Source of the DNA: Clusia tigrina
Taxonomy: Eukaryota > Arthropoda > Insecta > Diptera > Clusiidae
Direction of reading: 5' to 3'
Assembly: GCA_920105625.2 (NCBI GenBank)
Contig: OV050030.1
Coordinates: 177,831,315 to 177,895,314 of the forward strand
Length of the DNA: 64,000 nt
Made by a program: the position numbers and the translations under genes. Within the stretch, counting starts at the first letter, position 1, and the number at the start of each line of letters is the position of its first letter. Below the pieces are notes generated by a model that had not been told where the DNA came from, ran no database searches, and worked only from the letters and a program-made list of their open reading frames with translations. This document shows positions 32,893 through 43,604 of this stretch, one piece after another.

Positions 32893-35300
32893 GATATGCG
32901 GCAAGATGCGAGGCCGGATAGCCGAATATCCGGCGAGATCCGAGGCCGGATAGTAAATTAAGGATTTCATTATTTCTAGTTCGGCAGGCAATAAACGACA
33001 ATAAACGGATGGAGCGATGTCAGTTATGTTTGGAAAAGAACGTACTGCAGTCTGGCAATACTGAAAATCAACAGATTAAAATCTGGCATTACTGAAAATC
33101 AACAGCTGATTGTTTCAATTATTTTACTTCATAAATTGTACGAAAAGAGCAGAGAACATGTCTTCAATGATAAGAAAATCGCCTATTTGGCAATATTTTC
33201 AAATTAAAAGTGAAAATAATAAGTTTGCTATTTGTTTATTGTGCAAACTACCAATTTCTTGTGGTGGTGAAGGGAAAAATGCAGGTGCGTAAGATAATGT
33301 TTTTTTTTTGCAGCCTGTCGTCGCTTGCGGAGCCTGCCAACGCTTGTACAAGTTCCTCTTCTACAGAAAGGCAACAGACTTTGTCAGAGGCGTTCGATAG
33401 AAAACTGCTTTGGGGCATAAATAATGCAACTGCGAAAAAATACCATTATCTCATAGAAGAAATGATTTCACTGGATAATGAGCAACTTTGTGTCGTTGAA
33501 AGAGTTGGATTCGCAAGATTACTTAAGCAAGCTTTACCACGCTATGAATTGCCAAGCCGAGCCTTTATGACCCAAAAAATAGTTCCCGATATTTACAATC
33601 GAATTTTCAAAAAAATCCAAATAAGAATTTCAAGTGCTGTCGCAGCTTCTGTCACTTCTGACATGTGGATGTGTTTGCGCAATAACTCCAGCTTTCTGAG
33701 TTCCACAGCTCATTGGCTTTCTGCAGAATTTAAACTTCAACACGGATTTCTAGCTATGAAACCGTTTTCAGGATCTCACACAGGAGAAAACATTGCAAAT
33801 GAACTCAATAGAATTGCATCTCGCTGGGATATTGAACAAAGCAAAATACATGTTCTTGTTCATGACAGTGGCGCAAACATGGTCAAAGGCGTTCGAATGG
33901 CGGAGTATAATTCCGCCAGGTGTTTCATTTATTCACTTCAGAGGGTTGTGCTTGAGTCTTTGAAGGTACAACCTGAAGTAATGGACTTGATTGCCAAAGG
34001 AAGACGCATCGTAACTCACTTCAATCATTCAGGTTAACAAAAGAAAATTTGCTGGCGCTTCAAAAAGAATTATGCTTACCAGAGCATCAATTGGTGCAAG
34101 ATATAAATACGAGGTGGAATTCCACTTTCTATATGGCGGAACGCTTATTGGAAGAAAAACGTGTTATCTCCCTTTATGTGTCTGAAAACGACACACTTAC
34201 TAATCTAACAGCTCGTCAGTGGTGTTTGATGGAGCAGTGTGTACAACTTTTGAAGCCATTTGAAGAAATAACTATAATTACAAGTTCTGGCCTCTCCTGC
34301 ATATCTGAAGTTATACCACATGTAGCTGCATTAAAAAAATTCTTAGACAAGGACGAAACTGTACGACGAACAGCCGATTTACTTAATATGAGAGCTTCCT
34401 TAAAAGCGCAATTGGCATCTCGTTTTATTTCCTTAAGTGAAGATCCAAAATACCTTATTGCAACTTTTCTGGATCCCAGATTTAAGGCTAACTTTTTGGG
34501 AAAAATTGAAGCTGAAAGAGCTCGACAGACTATTTTATTGGAACACTTAATGAACACACATGACTTGCGACACGTCTTCCATCAGTAGTTGTTCATCGAC
34601 GTCTTCAACTAGACCTAAACAGTTACGATGAAATGAAACTGATTCAAATGTAGCTCGTGAATCTCACGAAACATTTTGGGATTTTTTTAATGAAGTGGCA
34701 GATGAAAACAATATTCAGTCTCGCGATCCTGAAAAGAACCCAATTGCTACCGAGACTGAATTCTTCTTGAAGGAAGTTCGAATTGATCGCAGTCAGGATC
34801 CCTACGCTTGGTGGTCGTTTAACTCCAAAAAATACCCATTTTTAATGTCGCTTTTCAAAACGTTCCTTTCAACTCCTTGCAGCAGCGTTTATAGCGAAAG
34901 ACTTTTTTCGGAAGCTGGCTTGGTTTACGAAAACAAGCGAAATCGTTTATTGTCTGCGAACGCTGAAAATTTAGTTTTTATTCACCATAATCTACCTCTT
35001 CTTAATTTTGAGTATTAATGTCAATCGTTTTATTAATTGAACGTTTTTTAAGTTTTTAGTTTATACATAAATTTTTCAGTAAAGTGAATATCTCAAAACG
35101 TATTTTAAGTTTTTGAAAGATAATATTGTAATTTTTTGTTACTTTTTTACCTTTAAATAAAAGCTATTTTATTGTTAGTTACTTAATAAAAATTTATTTG
35201 TTTAAAATAATTCTAAGAAAATATCCGGCCGGCCAGATACCGGATAGTAGATCATTATCCGTAATAGTAAATTTAGGCCGGATATCCGGCAAATTGTATA

Positions 35301-35301
<1 letters not shown>
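32893..35301 (+). mobile_element. hAT-superfamily DNA transposon, both termini damaged
   Basis: CCGGATA/ATCCGGC motifs are repeated in the left (32893-32960) and right (35221-35295) subterminal regions and bracket a transposase gene. A terminal sequence TAGAGATGTG typical of hAT ends is seen only at 35395, in inverted orientation beyond a (TA)n array. The own 3' terminus is lost into that array and the own 5' terminus is not seen. A 31-bp tandem repeat (TCTGGCA...AATCAACAG, at 33051 and 33082) lies upstream of the gene. Confidence 0.8.
33158..35018 (+). pseudogene. hAT transposase with truncated BED finger
   Basis: ATG 33158 starts MSSMIRKSPIWQYFQIKSEN and a BED-type finger (FAICLLCKLPISCGGEGKN) whose His half is missing before a stop at 33290. 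A second frame (from about 33310 to 34037) has QQTLSEAFDRKLLW, VTSDMWMC with the first catalytic Asp, and VHDSGANMVKGV with the second. The third part (34049-34588) has the conserved INTRWNSTFYM block. The last (34695-35018) is the hAT dimerisation domain (YPFLMSLFKTFLSTPCSS, YSERLFSEAG). Three breaks and the incomplete finger indicate inactivity. Confidence 0.85.
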
Positions 35302-35398
<97 letters not shown>

Positions 35399-35467
35399 GA
35401 TGTGACAGATATCCGGCAACTATCCAATTTGCCGGATATCCGGCCTAAATTTACTATTACGGATAAT
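35254..35467. repeat. 43-bp perfect inverted repeat around a (TA)n array (unit 1)
   Basis: ATTATCCGTAATAGTAAATT at the start of the left arm (35254-35296) and its exact complement at the end of the right arm (35425-35467) flank (TA)n at 35302-35394. Each arm contains the 14-bp palindrome GCCGGATATCCGGC. The right arm is preceded by TAGAGATGTGACAGATATCC, a hAT-type terminus, so the right arm is an inverted copy of the hAT end. The 16-bp TAATGAGCTACTATAC at 35464 recurs at 35542. Confidence 0.9.
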
Positions 35468-35484
35468 GAGCTACTATACATGTA

Positions 35485-38032
35485 TTAAATAAATAATATA
35501 AAGAGGCTTAAGCTAAAACAATTTTCATCTCTATTAAAATTTAATGAGCTACTATACTTACTACAAAGGCGAATACAACTACTAATACGATCATTTGAGT
35601 CGTAATTAGATTTATAAAATTCATCAACTAAAACTTTGTTATTTCTAAGAATTCTAGGGGCTTCATACAATGCCAAATGATTTGATACATTTAATTTTTG
35701 ATAAACAAACAAAATGAAATTTACTATTCTCCTATCTTTCAAGGATTGAAAACCTAAAAGCTTCCGTCTACTATCGTAAGAAGATAATCCTTCCGGCCAA
35801 TACATTTTTTTTTGCGCGTATCTTGTTATATTCTTTTGCACCCTTCGATGCTATTTGAATTTTTCTCATTAAAAGGGCTCCAAATAATTCCATTATGCTC
35901 CGAACTAGCGAGACATAAAGTGCCTTTACTGGGTCTTGAAAATTTTGAGAATTTCTTTTAATAAAGCCAAGCATGGAGTAGGACTTAGAGGCCATATAAT
36001 CATAATGAGAGTTGAAACCAAAATTTGAGCTAAAGTGACACCCAAGACTTCCATCTCTTTTTTACGTCCCAGCAAACAACTATTCAGTCTATATTCATAA
36101 AAAGTAGAGTTTGTTCATCTGGTGTAAGTAACTTCACAGCATTTATTGATGTTCAACTTCAAATTGTTCGATTCGCACTATCCATGACAAGTTGATAAGT
36201 CATCTGCTAACTTATAACAATCTGATAACTGTGAAATTTCAAGAAACACCTTAACGTCATCAGCGAGCATTACACATTTTGAAAATTTAAAACAATGAGA
36301 TAAATTATTTATGAAAACACACCTGACAAGGCATCTATAGCAATGTCAGGGAAAATAGCACCGATCTTAACGAATAATTTTCTATTGGTTGGGAAACTAT
36401 TAAAGAATTTTATCAGATTACCTGATAAGCCAAATTTTTTCAATATTGTAAGAATAATGCTGTGATGAACCTTATCAAATGCTTTTGCAAAGTCTGTATA
36501 GACTACATCTATTTGGTTCTTGTTATTCAAAAAATCAACAATATTTCGCGAAATCAAAGTCAAGTTTGTACACGTGCATTTACCAGACAGAAAACCATAT
36601 TGGAAATCTGAAATTGCGTCCTTTATATGGTTTAATAATTTATTTTTAATAATATGTTGTAGTAACTTAGCAAAAGTTCCTTGTTTCACAATTGCTCTGT
36701 GGATCCTTACGTTAATTTGATCTCCCGATTTAAAAATTGGAACGACTGTGTGTAAATAAGAGGGCGATTGGCTCAACTAAACTTCATTTTTCACAAATGT
36801 AACTTGGTTTCAAATCTGATACAGCAGACAGAACATCGTTCTGCGTCACATCAAGTTCATCCAAAGCCTCTTCATATTCTTCATATACAGTTTGAAAGAA
36901 CTTAGCAAAGAAATTTCAAGGTTGAACTGTATTATTAGATTTCTCTTCATCTAATTCCAAAGTTGATTGAAACCCATTTGATTTTCTTTTTGAATTTAAA
37001 TATTGCCAAAACAACGACGGATTTGCTTTTAAGTTAGTTTCAATGCTTTGAACATATTGGTTCTATAACAACTTATTCAGAGAATCTACTCCATCTCGTA
37101 TTTGCAAGAATATCGACCGATCAGAATTTAGACCCGATCTTTTAAATTTGTCATATTTCATATTCGCTAATTTGGCTTATTTTGCCGAATAATTGATTTA
37201 TTTTTCTTTTGAACGAATTTTAAACGCGCATTAGCAAATACTTCGCAAATAGAATTATATGCTTCATAAGGGTCCTTAAAAGAATTCAAAACAGACCAGT
37301 TAATACTAGTTAATGACTCATTTATTTTGGTAAAATCACCTTTTCGAAACTCGGGGTTTTCAGAAAAGTCATCTGCTAGTTTATCAAATTTTGAAACTCA
37401 AATCAACGCTTTGTGATGTAGTCTGTTCTTTATTATAGGCGCTATGTTCATTTCACAAATAGGTCAAATAGCAAAATCATGTTCGTTTTTAAAAAGATGA
37501 GTTGGTGAAAATAATTTGATAGAAAATAATTCACTACCATAGATTCAATATCTGTTTGGATGTTAAAAGTTAATAAATTATTATCATCAAAGGCCCACAA
37601 TATATTGCATAAGTTTAAATCACCAAAAACTATACAGTGCTGATTTGAATCTAAGGAATCTATTATAAAACTTATATTTTTTAAATGAGAAGCAAACAAG
37701 TCAATAGGACTATTTGGTGGTATATACGATAAAACAATGTATATTACAGCGTTTTTCGAGATAGAAACTTTTACATAAAGCTGCTCAATTAGTTTATCAT
37801 TCAGTGACTGCAAGTGGGCAAGTTTAGTGGCAATATTAGCTCTCACCGATATGAAAACGCCACCACCGTGCTCATATCCAGATGATATTCGATAGACACA
37901 ATAATGATCATCAAAGAGTTCAGCTGAGTTAATGCCTTCATGAAGCCAAGATTCTGGTAGCGTTATGATATAATATTCATGGAGACACATAGCAAGTTGA
38001 AACTGAGATGTTTTTGTTCTCAGACATTGCAA
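35485..38032 (-). pseudogene. J3 copy 1 ORF2: endonuclease and RT
   Basis: The endonuclease begins MQCLRTKTSQFQLAM at 38032, with LPESWLHEGIN, GGGVFISV and IVFGDLNLCN; it lacks the usual DFN sequence (DLN instead). RT blocks: VVPIFKSGDQINV, AISDFQYGFLSGKCTCTN, VVYTDFAKAFDKVHHS (motif A). The Tyr-x-Asp-Asp region after 36309 is broken. The C-terminal part (35995-35485) has KALYVSLVRSIMELFGALL and SRRKLLGFQSLKDRRIV, split by one extra T at about 35808. Copy 2 keeps this last piece in one frame. Confidence 0.8.
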
Positions 38033-38093
38033 GCAAGCATTGAGGATAAAGACGATAATTTCTTACTTTCATTGCTTGTACTTAACAGGCCGT

Positions 38094-39270
38094 CTATTGC
38101 TCCCCGATTTTTGGAACAAACTGAAATGGAGGTACATTAACGTTAGCAGGCCACAGATCCGGAACCAGCAGCTTTTCATAGTGGCCTTCAGCCACGCCCA
38201 ATTTAAAATTTACTCCCCTCAGGGAATCATCATTTTTTACCAGTTTATAGCTTGAGAGAAGATGTTTATCAATCCCAACATGATTTGAAACATAATCAAT
38301 AATTTTATCCGCTGTTATAGAAGTTGCAAATGTTGACAAGTGTAGCCACTTCCTTCGAACAGCTACGTCGAGTTCAGACTTGGCATTAGAACCAATAACA
38401 AGAGGTTTTTTCCTTCTGTTGTTTTTCTTCACGTTGACCCAATCCGAGTTACGCTGAGAAGCCAGCAAAGCAGAAGGTGTGGGCGGATGTATTGCAGAAG
38501 AATCGTCATATTATGGTGCTCTAGAAGCAGCAAGAGAGCGAGAATCAGAAGACGCATGATTAGACTTGGGGACAGCCTTCGTCGTAGAGAGAAATCTTGC
38601 GTTAGACTTATCATGAGATTGAAAAATATCACTGGCAGCTGCGGCGGCGGCAGCATATGAGGGTGCAGGTGCGGCCGATGCACCCGAGTTAGCAGCAAAG
38701 AGAGTGTCAAAGGTCAATAATGGAAAAACAAGAGCAGCACATTCAGCACTCTTATTATTATGGGAGTGTTTGACCTGTTTATCAGTTTCTGTTTTGCAAT
38801 TTTTATTTAAAAAAATACAAAAATTTGCTTGTAAAGCTATAAGTAAGTATACAACTGATTGCAGAAACAGCGTCATTTCCGCATATTTTGCTCTGCACGG
38901 AATGAACTTCTGATTGTATAATATAAAATTTTGAATTAAAAGTTTTTTATCAGATTCTAATGCTTTAACAAGAGAGAACGCACACGCATTTTCCGATCTC
39001 AATGCGACAATTTCGTTAAATACACTTTGCAAAGTTATTTCAGGCTAAATACACTTTTCTTGCTGTGACAAAACCGGTTTAGGTTGCTGTTGTTGTTTTT
39101 GTACAGCGGTACCAGCTCTTTCACTTTCCACTTGCTGTGGTAATTTAAACTTCAAGAACCACAAATTATCAATTTTTGCTGCTTTTTCGACTGGGGCAGC
39201 GGATTGAGGGGGCGAACGAATAGAGTTTCGACGCGCTTTTTTTATTTTCGATATATTTCAACTTAGACAT
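38094..39270 (-). pseudogene. J3 copy 1 ORF1
   Basis: The start at 39270 reads MSKLKYIENKKSASKLY. It then needs frame changes to reach a Gln-rich part, a short coiled-coil-like stretch (VFNEIVALRSENACAFSLVK) and an Ala-rich linker. A stop lies at 38511. The C-terminal domain (38468-38094) contains KWLHLSTFATSITADKIIDY and LVPDLWPANVNVPPFQF, the RRM-like C-terminal domain pattern of CR1/Jockey ORF1 proteins. The function would be RNA binding and chaperone activity. Confidence 0.7.
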
Positions 39271-39297
39271 ATAATTATTAAACAACAAATGTTTTGC

Positions 39298-39853
39298 TTA
39301 CTGCCTACGTTCGGTGTTCGTAACATTTAAGAAACTCAGAACTGGTTCACTTTCGTTTTCGATTGCACTTTTAATTGAATGCCATGTATTATTAAAATGA
39401 TCATTAATTTGTTTATTCAAATTGCTTATAGCATTATGATTATTCTTCTCTACTATTTCTAGATAGTCTAATATCTCTTGTCTATTCTCAACGTCCATAA
39501 CTCCGAATAACCATTTGTATAAACCTCCTACAAAATTAACTGCTCCTCTGTTTAGTTCTTGGATTCTGATTTGGCCTTATAGACTTTTATCTTGCTTCTA
39601 TCATGCCTATTTCGTTTGACAAGAATTCTTTATTATTTATTTCCTTAACTATTATATCTTCGTTAATCTGTTCAACTAGCTTACCTAGTTCTTTAGGTCT
39701 AATTATATGCAAAGCTATATTTACGTCTTTTACAATTTCCACTGGACCTAGGTACACCATGGTGTATCCTCCTTCTTCTATAATGGGTGTGACTTGAAGT
39801 CTCCCTTCGATTACACTCGTCATTGTGAGCAAAAATATTGAGGTTAGTAACAT
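39298..39853 (-). pseudogene. E3 (errantivirus) env N-terminal fragment, unit 1
   Basis: The minus-strand start at 39853 shows a hydrophobic signal-peptide-like segment (MLLTSIFLLTMTSVIEG). After a frame break near 39587, a short block resembling the fusion-peptide region of insect errantivirus F-like envelope proteins is seen (NFVGGLYKWLFGV). A coiled region runs to the stop at 39298. The C-terminal two thirds, including any transmembrane anchor, are absent: J3 begins there. It is a dead remnant with at least one stop and a truncation. Confidence 0.75.
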
Positions 39854-39939
39854 CTGAAATTGATTTTGTATTGGAAAGAAAGAAAAACAAAATTTGTATT
39901 AAAATGTTGTAAAAAATTTTTTTTCTTATTTTCTTTTTT

Positions 39940-40490
39940 TTATTCTATTATGTCTCCTATTCTGGCAATGGTACTAAATCTGTCATCTTCACCGTCTTCT
40001 ATATTTTGTATCCGTGCGAACTTAACAGGTCGTTTTATATTCGTTGGATGTACCCTATTAAGTGGGGTGATTCTATGGTATGGTTCATCCTTATGACGAA
40101 CTCTCATATAATTTTTCACCGGACCAATTTCCTTTTTTTCTTAATAATTTTCCCTGACTCTATTTCTTTTGTTTATAATTTGTTCTTTGTATTTATCTAT
40201 TGCTTTCTGAAGTTCTATTGCAGATTTTCTAGTTTTTGCTACGTTAGGAGGGTGCATTTAATGTTTGATTGATGGCGATTATTATAGTTAGCTTTAGCGA
40301 TCTTCATTTCGATAGAAACTTGATTACCTTCGATACTACTAATTTTTTCAATAAGTGTTGGTTGTAATCGTTCTATATCGGCATTTCCTGTTTGAGCAGT
40401 AGGGGTTGTAAAATGATATTAAATTTTTTATTAAATTAAATTAAATCTGTCATCTTCACCGTTTTCTATATTTTGTATCCCTGGGAATTT
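39940..40490 (-). pseudogene. E3 pol C-terminus (integrase tail), unit 1
   Basis: Minus-strand traces: NADIERLQPTLIEKISSIEG near 40390, KTRKSAIELQKAIEKY, then VKNYMRVRHKDEPYHRITPL and NIKRPVKFARIQNIEDGEDD ending at 39940. This is the basic C-terminal tail of a gypsy/errantivirus integrase, with several stops. The following env fragment is in the expected order. A 45-bp piece of this tail is present twice. Confidence 0.65.
39975..40485. repeat. 45-bp direct repeat of E3 integrase tail (unit 1)
   Basis: TAAATCTGTCATCTTCACCG starts at 39975 and again at 40442; both continue to TATTTTGTATCC. In unit 2 the same pair starts at 52739 and 53206. The distal copy lies directly against the J4 poly(A) tail. 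Confidence 0.85.
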
Positions 40491-40510
40491 TTTTTTTTTT
40501 TATATATATA

Positions 40511-41443
40511 AAGGGTGTCCCTACAAGAACGCAATTTTTAAATCTGGCAACATTCGAAGTGTCATTGTTTGACATTTGAACAATTGTTATTGTTTGCTAG
40601 TAGAAGGTACGAGGTTAGTAAAAATGGAGCACTACACGAATGAACAACGAATTCTCATTGTGAAATTGTTTTACCAAAATGGTGAAAGTTTTGCGGTCAA
40701 TTTGGGGTCAGAATAATGCTCCAAAAGAGTCAACTGTAAAGAGATTAATGGATAAATTTGCCGAAACTGGGTCTGTTAGTGATGTAAAGACAACAACGCG
40801 CCATCGACCAGGTCGATCGACCGAAAATGTCGCAGCTGTGCGTAATGATATCGCTCAAACTCCATCCACCTCAATTCGACACCGAGCTCAGCAAATTGGT
40901 GTCTCCAAATCCACTATGCAGCGAATTTTGACGAAAGATTTGCATCTTCATGCATACAAAGTTTAATTGACTCAGGAACTGAAGCCAGCTGACCATGGAC
41001 AGCGAAGGGAGTTCGTTAATTGGGTATTGGAGAGACAACATGAAAATGCTGATTTTGCCGCTAAAATCATCTTCAGTGACGAGGCCCATTTCCATCTTGA
41101 TGGCTTCGTCAATAGGCAGAATTGTCGCATTTGGGGTGAGGAAAATCCTCGAGTGATTCACGAGAAGCAAATGCATCCTCAACGTGCCACTGTGTGGTGT
41201 GGTTTTTGGGCTGAAGGAATCATTGAACCTTTTTTTTATGAAAATGAGGCAAGTCAAGCGCAAACAATCAATGGTGTTCGGTATCGTGAAATGATAACCA
41301 GTTTTTTCTTGCCTCGAATTGAAGAAATGAATGTGGAGGGCATGTGGTTCCAACAAGACGGCGCCACATGTTATACAGCCAGAGAAACAATTCAATTCAA
41401 TTTATTTAAAATTTAAAAATTGCGCTCTTGTTGGGACACCCTT
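40511..41443 (+). mobile_element. Tc1/mariner-type deletion derivative, unit 1 (933 bp)
   Basis: Inverted ends AAGGGTGTCCC...GGGACACCCTT, with TA at 40509-40510 and 41444-41445. Inner parts of the ends also match (AAGAACGCAATTTTTAAAT / AATTTTTAAATTGCG-type). Inside is a transposase gene cut after the second catalytic Asp. Confidence 0.88.
40624..41416 (+). pseudogene. Tc1/mariner transposase, C-terminally deleted, unit 1
   Basis: ATG 40624 reads MEHYTNEQRILIVKLFYQNG. A frameshift near 40690 moves to the frame with SIWGQNNAPKESTVKRLMDK, a helix-turn-helix DNA-binding domain, and STSIRHRAQQIGVSKSTMQR, the second. A TAA at 40964 is followed by IIFSDEAHFHLDGFVN (first catalytic Asp) and MWFQQDGATCYTA (second Asp, 92 residues on). 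The region with the third acidic residue is missing; the frame ends FNLFKI at 41416 just before the inverted end. Confidence 0.85.
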
Positions 41444-41445
41444 TA

Positions 41446-42960
41446 TATGAAAAGAAGTAGCGCAAATCTTAAATAATAGCGTAATGAATAAGCTTAAAAT
41501 CTAGTTTGTTGCTAAGCGCAGCACGTCCATCCTTTTCAGGCGGGTGTGTCCTTGATGCTGTAGTAGGCGCCTCGCTAATGCATTGGGATGCTTGTCTAGC
41601 TTTGCTAAGTAAGATTCAGCAAGTCGGGAACCTTCTTTAGTTAGATACGGGATATGTAAATCTCTATGGATGTTAACGCTTTTGATGTACCAAACAGCAT
41701 TGGTAATCATTCGAAGGATTTTCGATTGGGCTTTTTGCAGATTTTCGACATTTGAGGGTGAAGCAGTACCTCAGAGTTGGATACCGTAGGTCCATATGGG
41801 CTTGATAATGACTTTGTAGAGTAGAACTTTAAAGTCCAGTTTGAGCTGGGACTGCCTGTTCAAAAGCCAGTTTAGCTCGTTTATTTTGAGTTTAATCTGA
41901 GTAATTTTTGCACTTACGAGTATAAATTAATGAATTATTAATTTAATTTGCTTTTTAAAAAAGGTTGCGTGTTGGATCCCAACACGTCTTACTTTTATTT
42001 AGCTTAAAACGGAACTAGTTTTACAAAATAATGAAGGCTTTAACTTTAGCTTAATAAATAATCTAAAATGCTGACGTAGTCCACGTGCCGAGTGATGACT
42101 GTGGGAACTGTGGGACTGTGGGTTGAATGTTGTTTGTTCTCGTTGAGTTGTGCAATGTGACACCTGGAATGTTGCTGCTGACGGTGTGTCTGGATGGGAT
42201 GCGCGTGCAGTAACAAATGCAATGTATAATGTGTTAACTTATATGCTTTGCCCAAGTAAGTCTGCGATCTAAATGCATTCCTAGCTATTTAATTTCTGAC
42301 GCCTGAGGGATCGGCTTGGTGTTAATTTGCACAGGGGGGCAAGTACTCCTGCATAGAGTGAATGTGACATGAACGCATTTCGACTCATTGACTTTGATTC
42401 TCCAGTGGTCAAGCCAAGCTGAGGCATGTTCACGTGTACTTGGAGACGTTTTGACGCCTCTTTCGGATTTGTGCCAGCACACAATATGGCTGTGTCATCG
42501 GCAAAATTATAGGTGATAGTCTTGCCGTTTGTTGGCATATCTGCAGTGAACAACGTATAGAGCAGGGGGCCTAATACGCTGCCTTGCGGTACACCAGCTT
42601 GTATAGGGTATTCATCTGAGATGAAGCTTTTTTGTTTCACCACAAAGCGTCTACCTGAGAGATAGCTTTCGAGCAATGTGTAGATGTTAAGAGGTAACAT
42701 ACATTTCAGTTTGTGCAAGATTCCTTCGTGCCAGACCTTATCAAATGCCTGAGTGATGTCGAGAGTAACTGCGGAACAGTATTGCTTCTTTTCGAACGTT
42801 TCTTGTATAGTGTTTACAATGCGATGAACTTGTTCGATAGTACTGTGTTTTTCTCTAAACCCAAACTGGTGGGTTGATATAACATTAGACTGTTTGACAA
42901 TGTCTTTAATACGCTTTATTATCAAACTTTCAAAGAGTTTTGAAAAAATTGATAGCAGAC
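41446..42960 (-). pseudogene. J4 RT 3' half, unit 1
   Basis: The minus-strand Jockey RT from RPISLLSIFSKLFESL (at the LOA insertion) through HQFGFREKHSTIEQVHRI, AVTLDITQAFDKVWH (motif A), GVPQGSVLGPLLYTLF (motif B) and TYNFADDTAIL (motif C) to the C-terminal AKLDKHPNALARRLL ending at 41501. A 315-bp solo LTR interrupts it at 41925-42239. Small indels shift the frame near 42400. The 3' untranslated part runs to the mariner at 41443, beyond which the poly(A) tail lies at about 40491-40508. Confidence 0.87.
41925..42239 (-). mobile_element. errantivirus-type solo LTR, unit 1 (315 bp)
   Basis: On the minus strand it starts AGTTAACACATTATACATTG and ends CATTAATT. It is flanked by TATA duplications (41921-41924 and 42240-42243). 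Removing it rejoins the J4 RT frame (TWAKHI...). AGTTA starts and TA-alternating 4-bp targets are known for errantiviruses such as the 17.6/297/gypsy group. Confidence 0.75.
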
Positions 42961-43604
42961 TAATTGGTCTGTGGAGTGTAATGTAGATCGCCTCCTCGTG
43001 GTGCACTCTGGATAGCTCTAAATGGTCTATATCCCCCCCCCGGCATCCGGGGCAACCTCCCTGTGGAGAGCATCTGATGTCAGACGGCACGACCCTATTC
43101 GTCCACGGACTACCCTCCAACAATCTTTTTATTTGATTGCTCCTGGGCTGGCGGGTGTGGCTTCTGGACCAATTACCACTGGGGTGAAACCCAGTGCGAA
43201 CGGCTCCAGTTTAAGGTCACATCTGTCTCCGTCCCGTTAAAACCTTGGGAGGCCTCAAAGTACGTTCGATGTACGTCGTCATTTGGTTGACGATGTAAGT
43301 TTGGTTGAGACTAGCTCCCAATTAGCACTGGTCTGGCTCTGAGCATTCGCACCCATAAGGACTTGTGCCAACCCTCGCATGGCCTCCCTGCATTTGCATA
43401 GATAACCATGGGACCAATAAGGTGACTACATATTCGTATTGAGATAGCGGCTTTGAGTGGGGACCGTTTTTGCATGGACACATTCTGAAAACAATCCAAC
43501 AAAAAACCAACGGCCAACCCACAAGGGGAGCCATCAACGAGCTCAGTTAGGCAAAAAACAACCTTGAGCGCAGCAGAAACTTCATCTTGGACGCCAGACC
43601 AAGG

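Larger units (their letters stand above)
35470..39297 (-). mobile_element. J3 copy 1: CR1/Jockey-like non-LTR element
   Basis: On the minus strand: ORF1 (39270-38094), endonuclease (38032-37448) and RT parts (36776-35485), with decayed sequence between (36780-37440) that still shows RT N-terminal traces. It interrupts or abuts the errantivirus env fragment at about 39297 and ends against the inverted hAT terminus. The clade within CR1/Jockey is not certain. Confidence 0.8.

Noticed and set aside
33262..33316. A possible tiny intron in the hAT gene (GTGCGTAAG...TTTTTTGCAG)
   Set aside because: At about 30 bases it is too short for a fly intron, and splicing would not restore the missing His half of the BED finger.
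35464..35557. 16-bp direct repeat TAATGAGCTACTATAC considered as a target duplication
   Set aside because: The second copy lies within the J3 ORF2 coding end, and the 62-bp interval is not an element; it is more likely a local duplication.
42281..43123. A 280-codon minus-strand frame joining antisense LOA leader to Jockey RT
   Set aside because: It crosses the exact LOA insertion point; the N-terminal part is antisense leader. It is a chance fusion. The equivalent in unit 2 (55402-55824) is broken differently.
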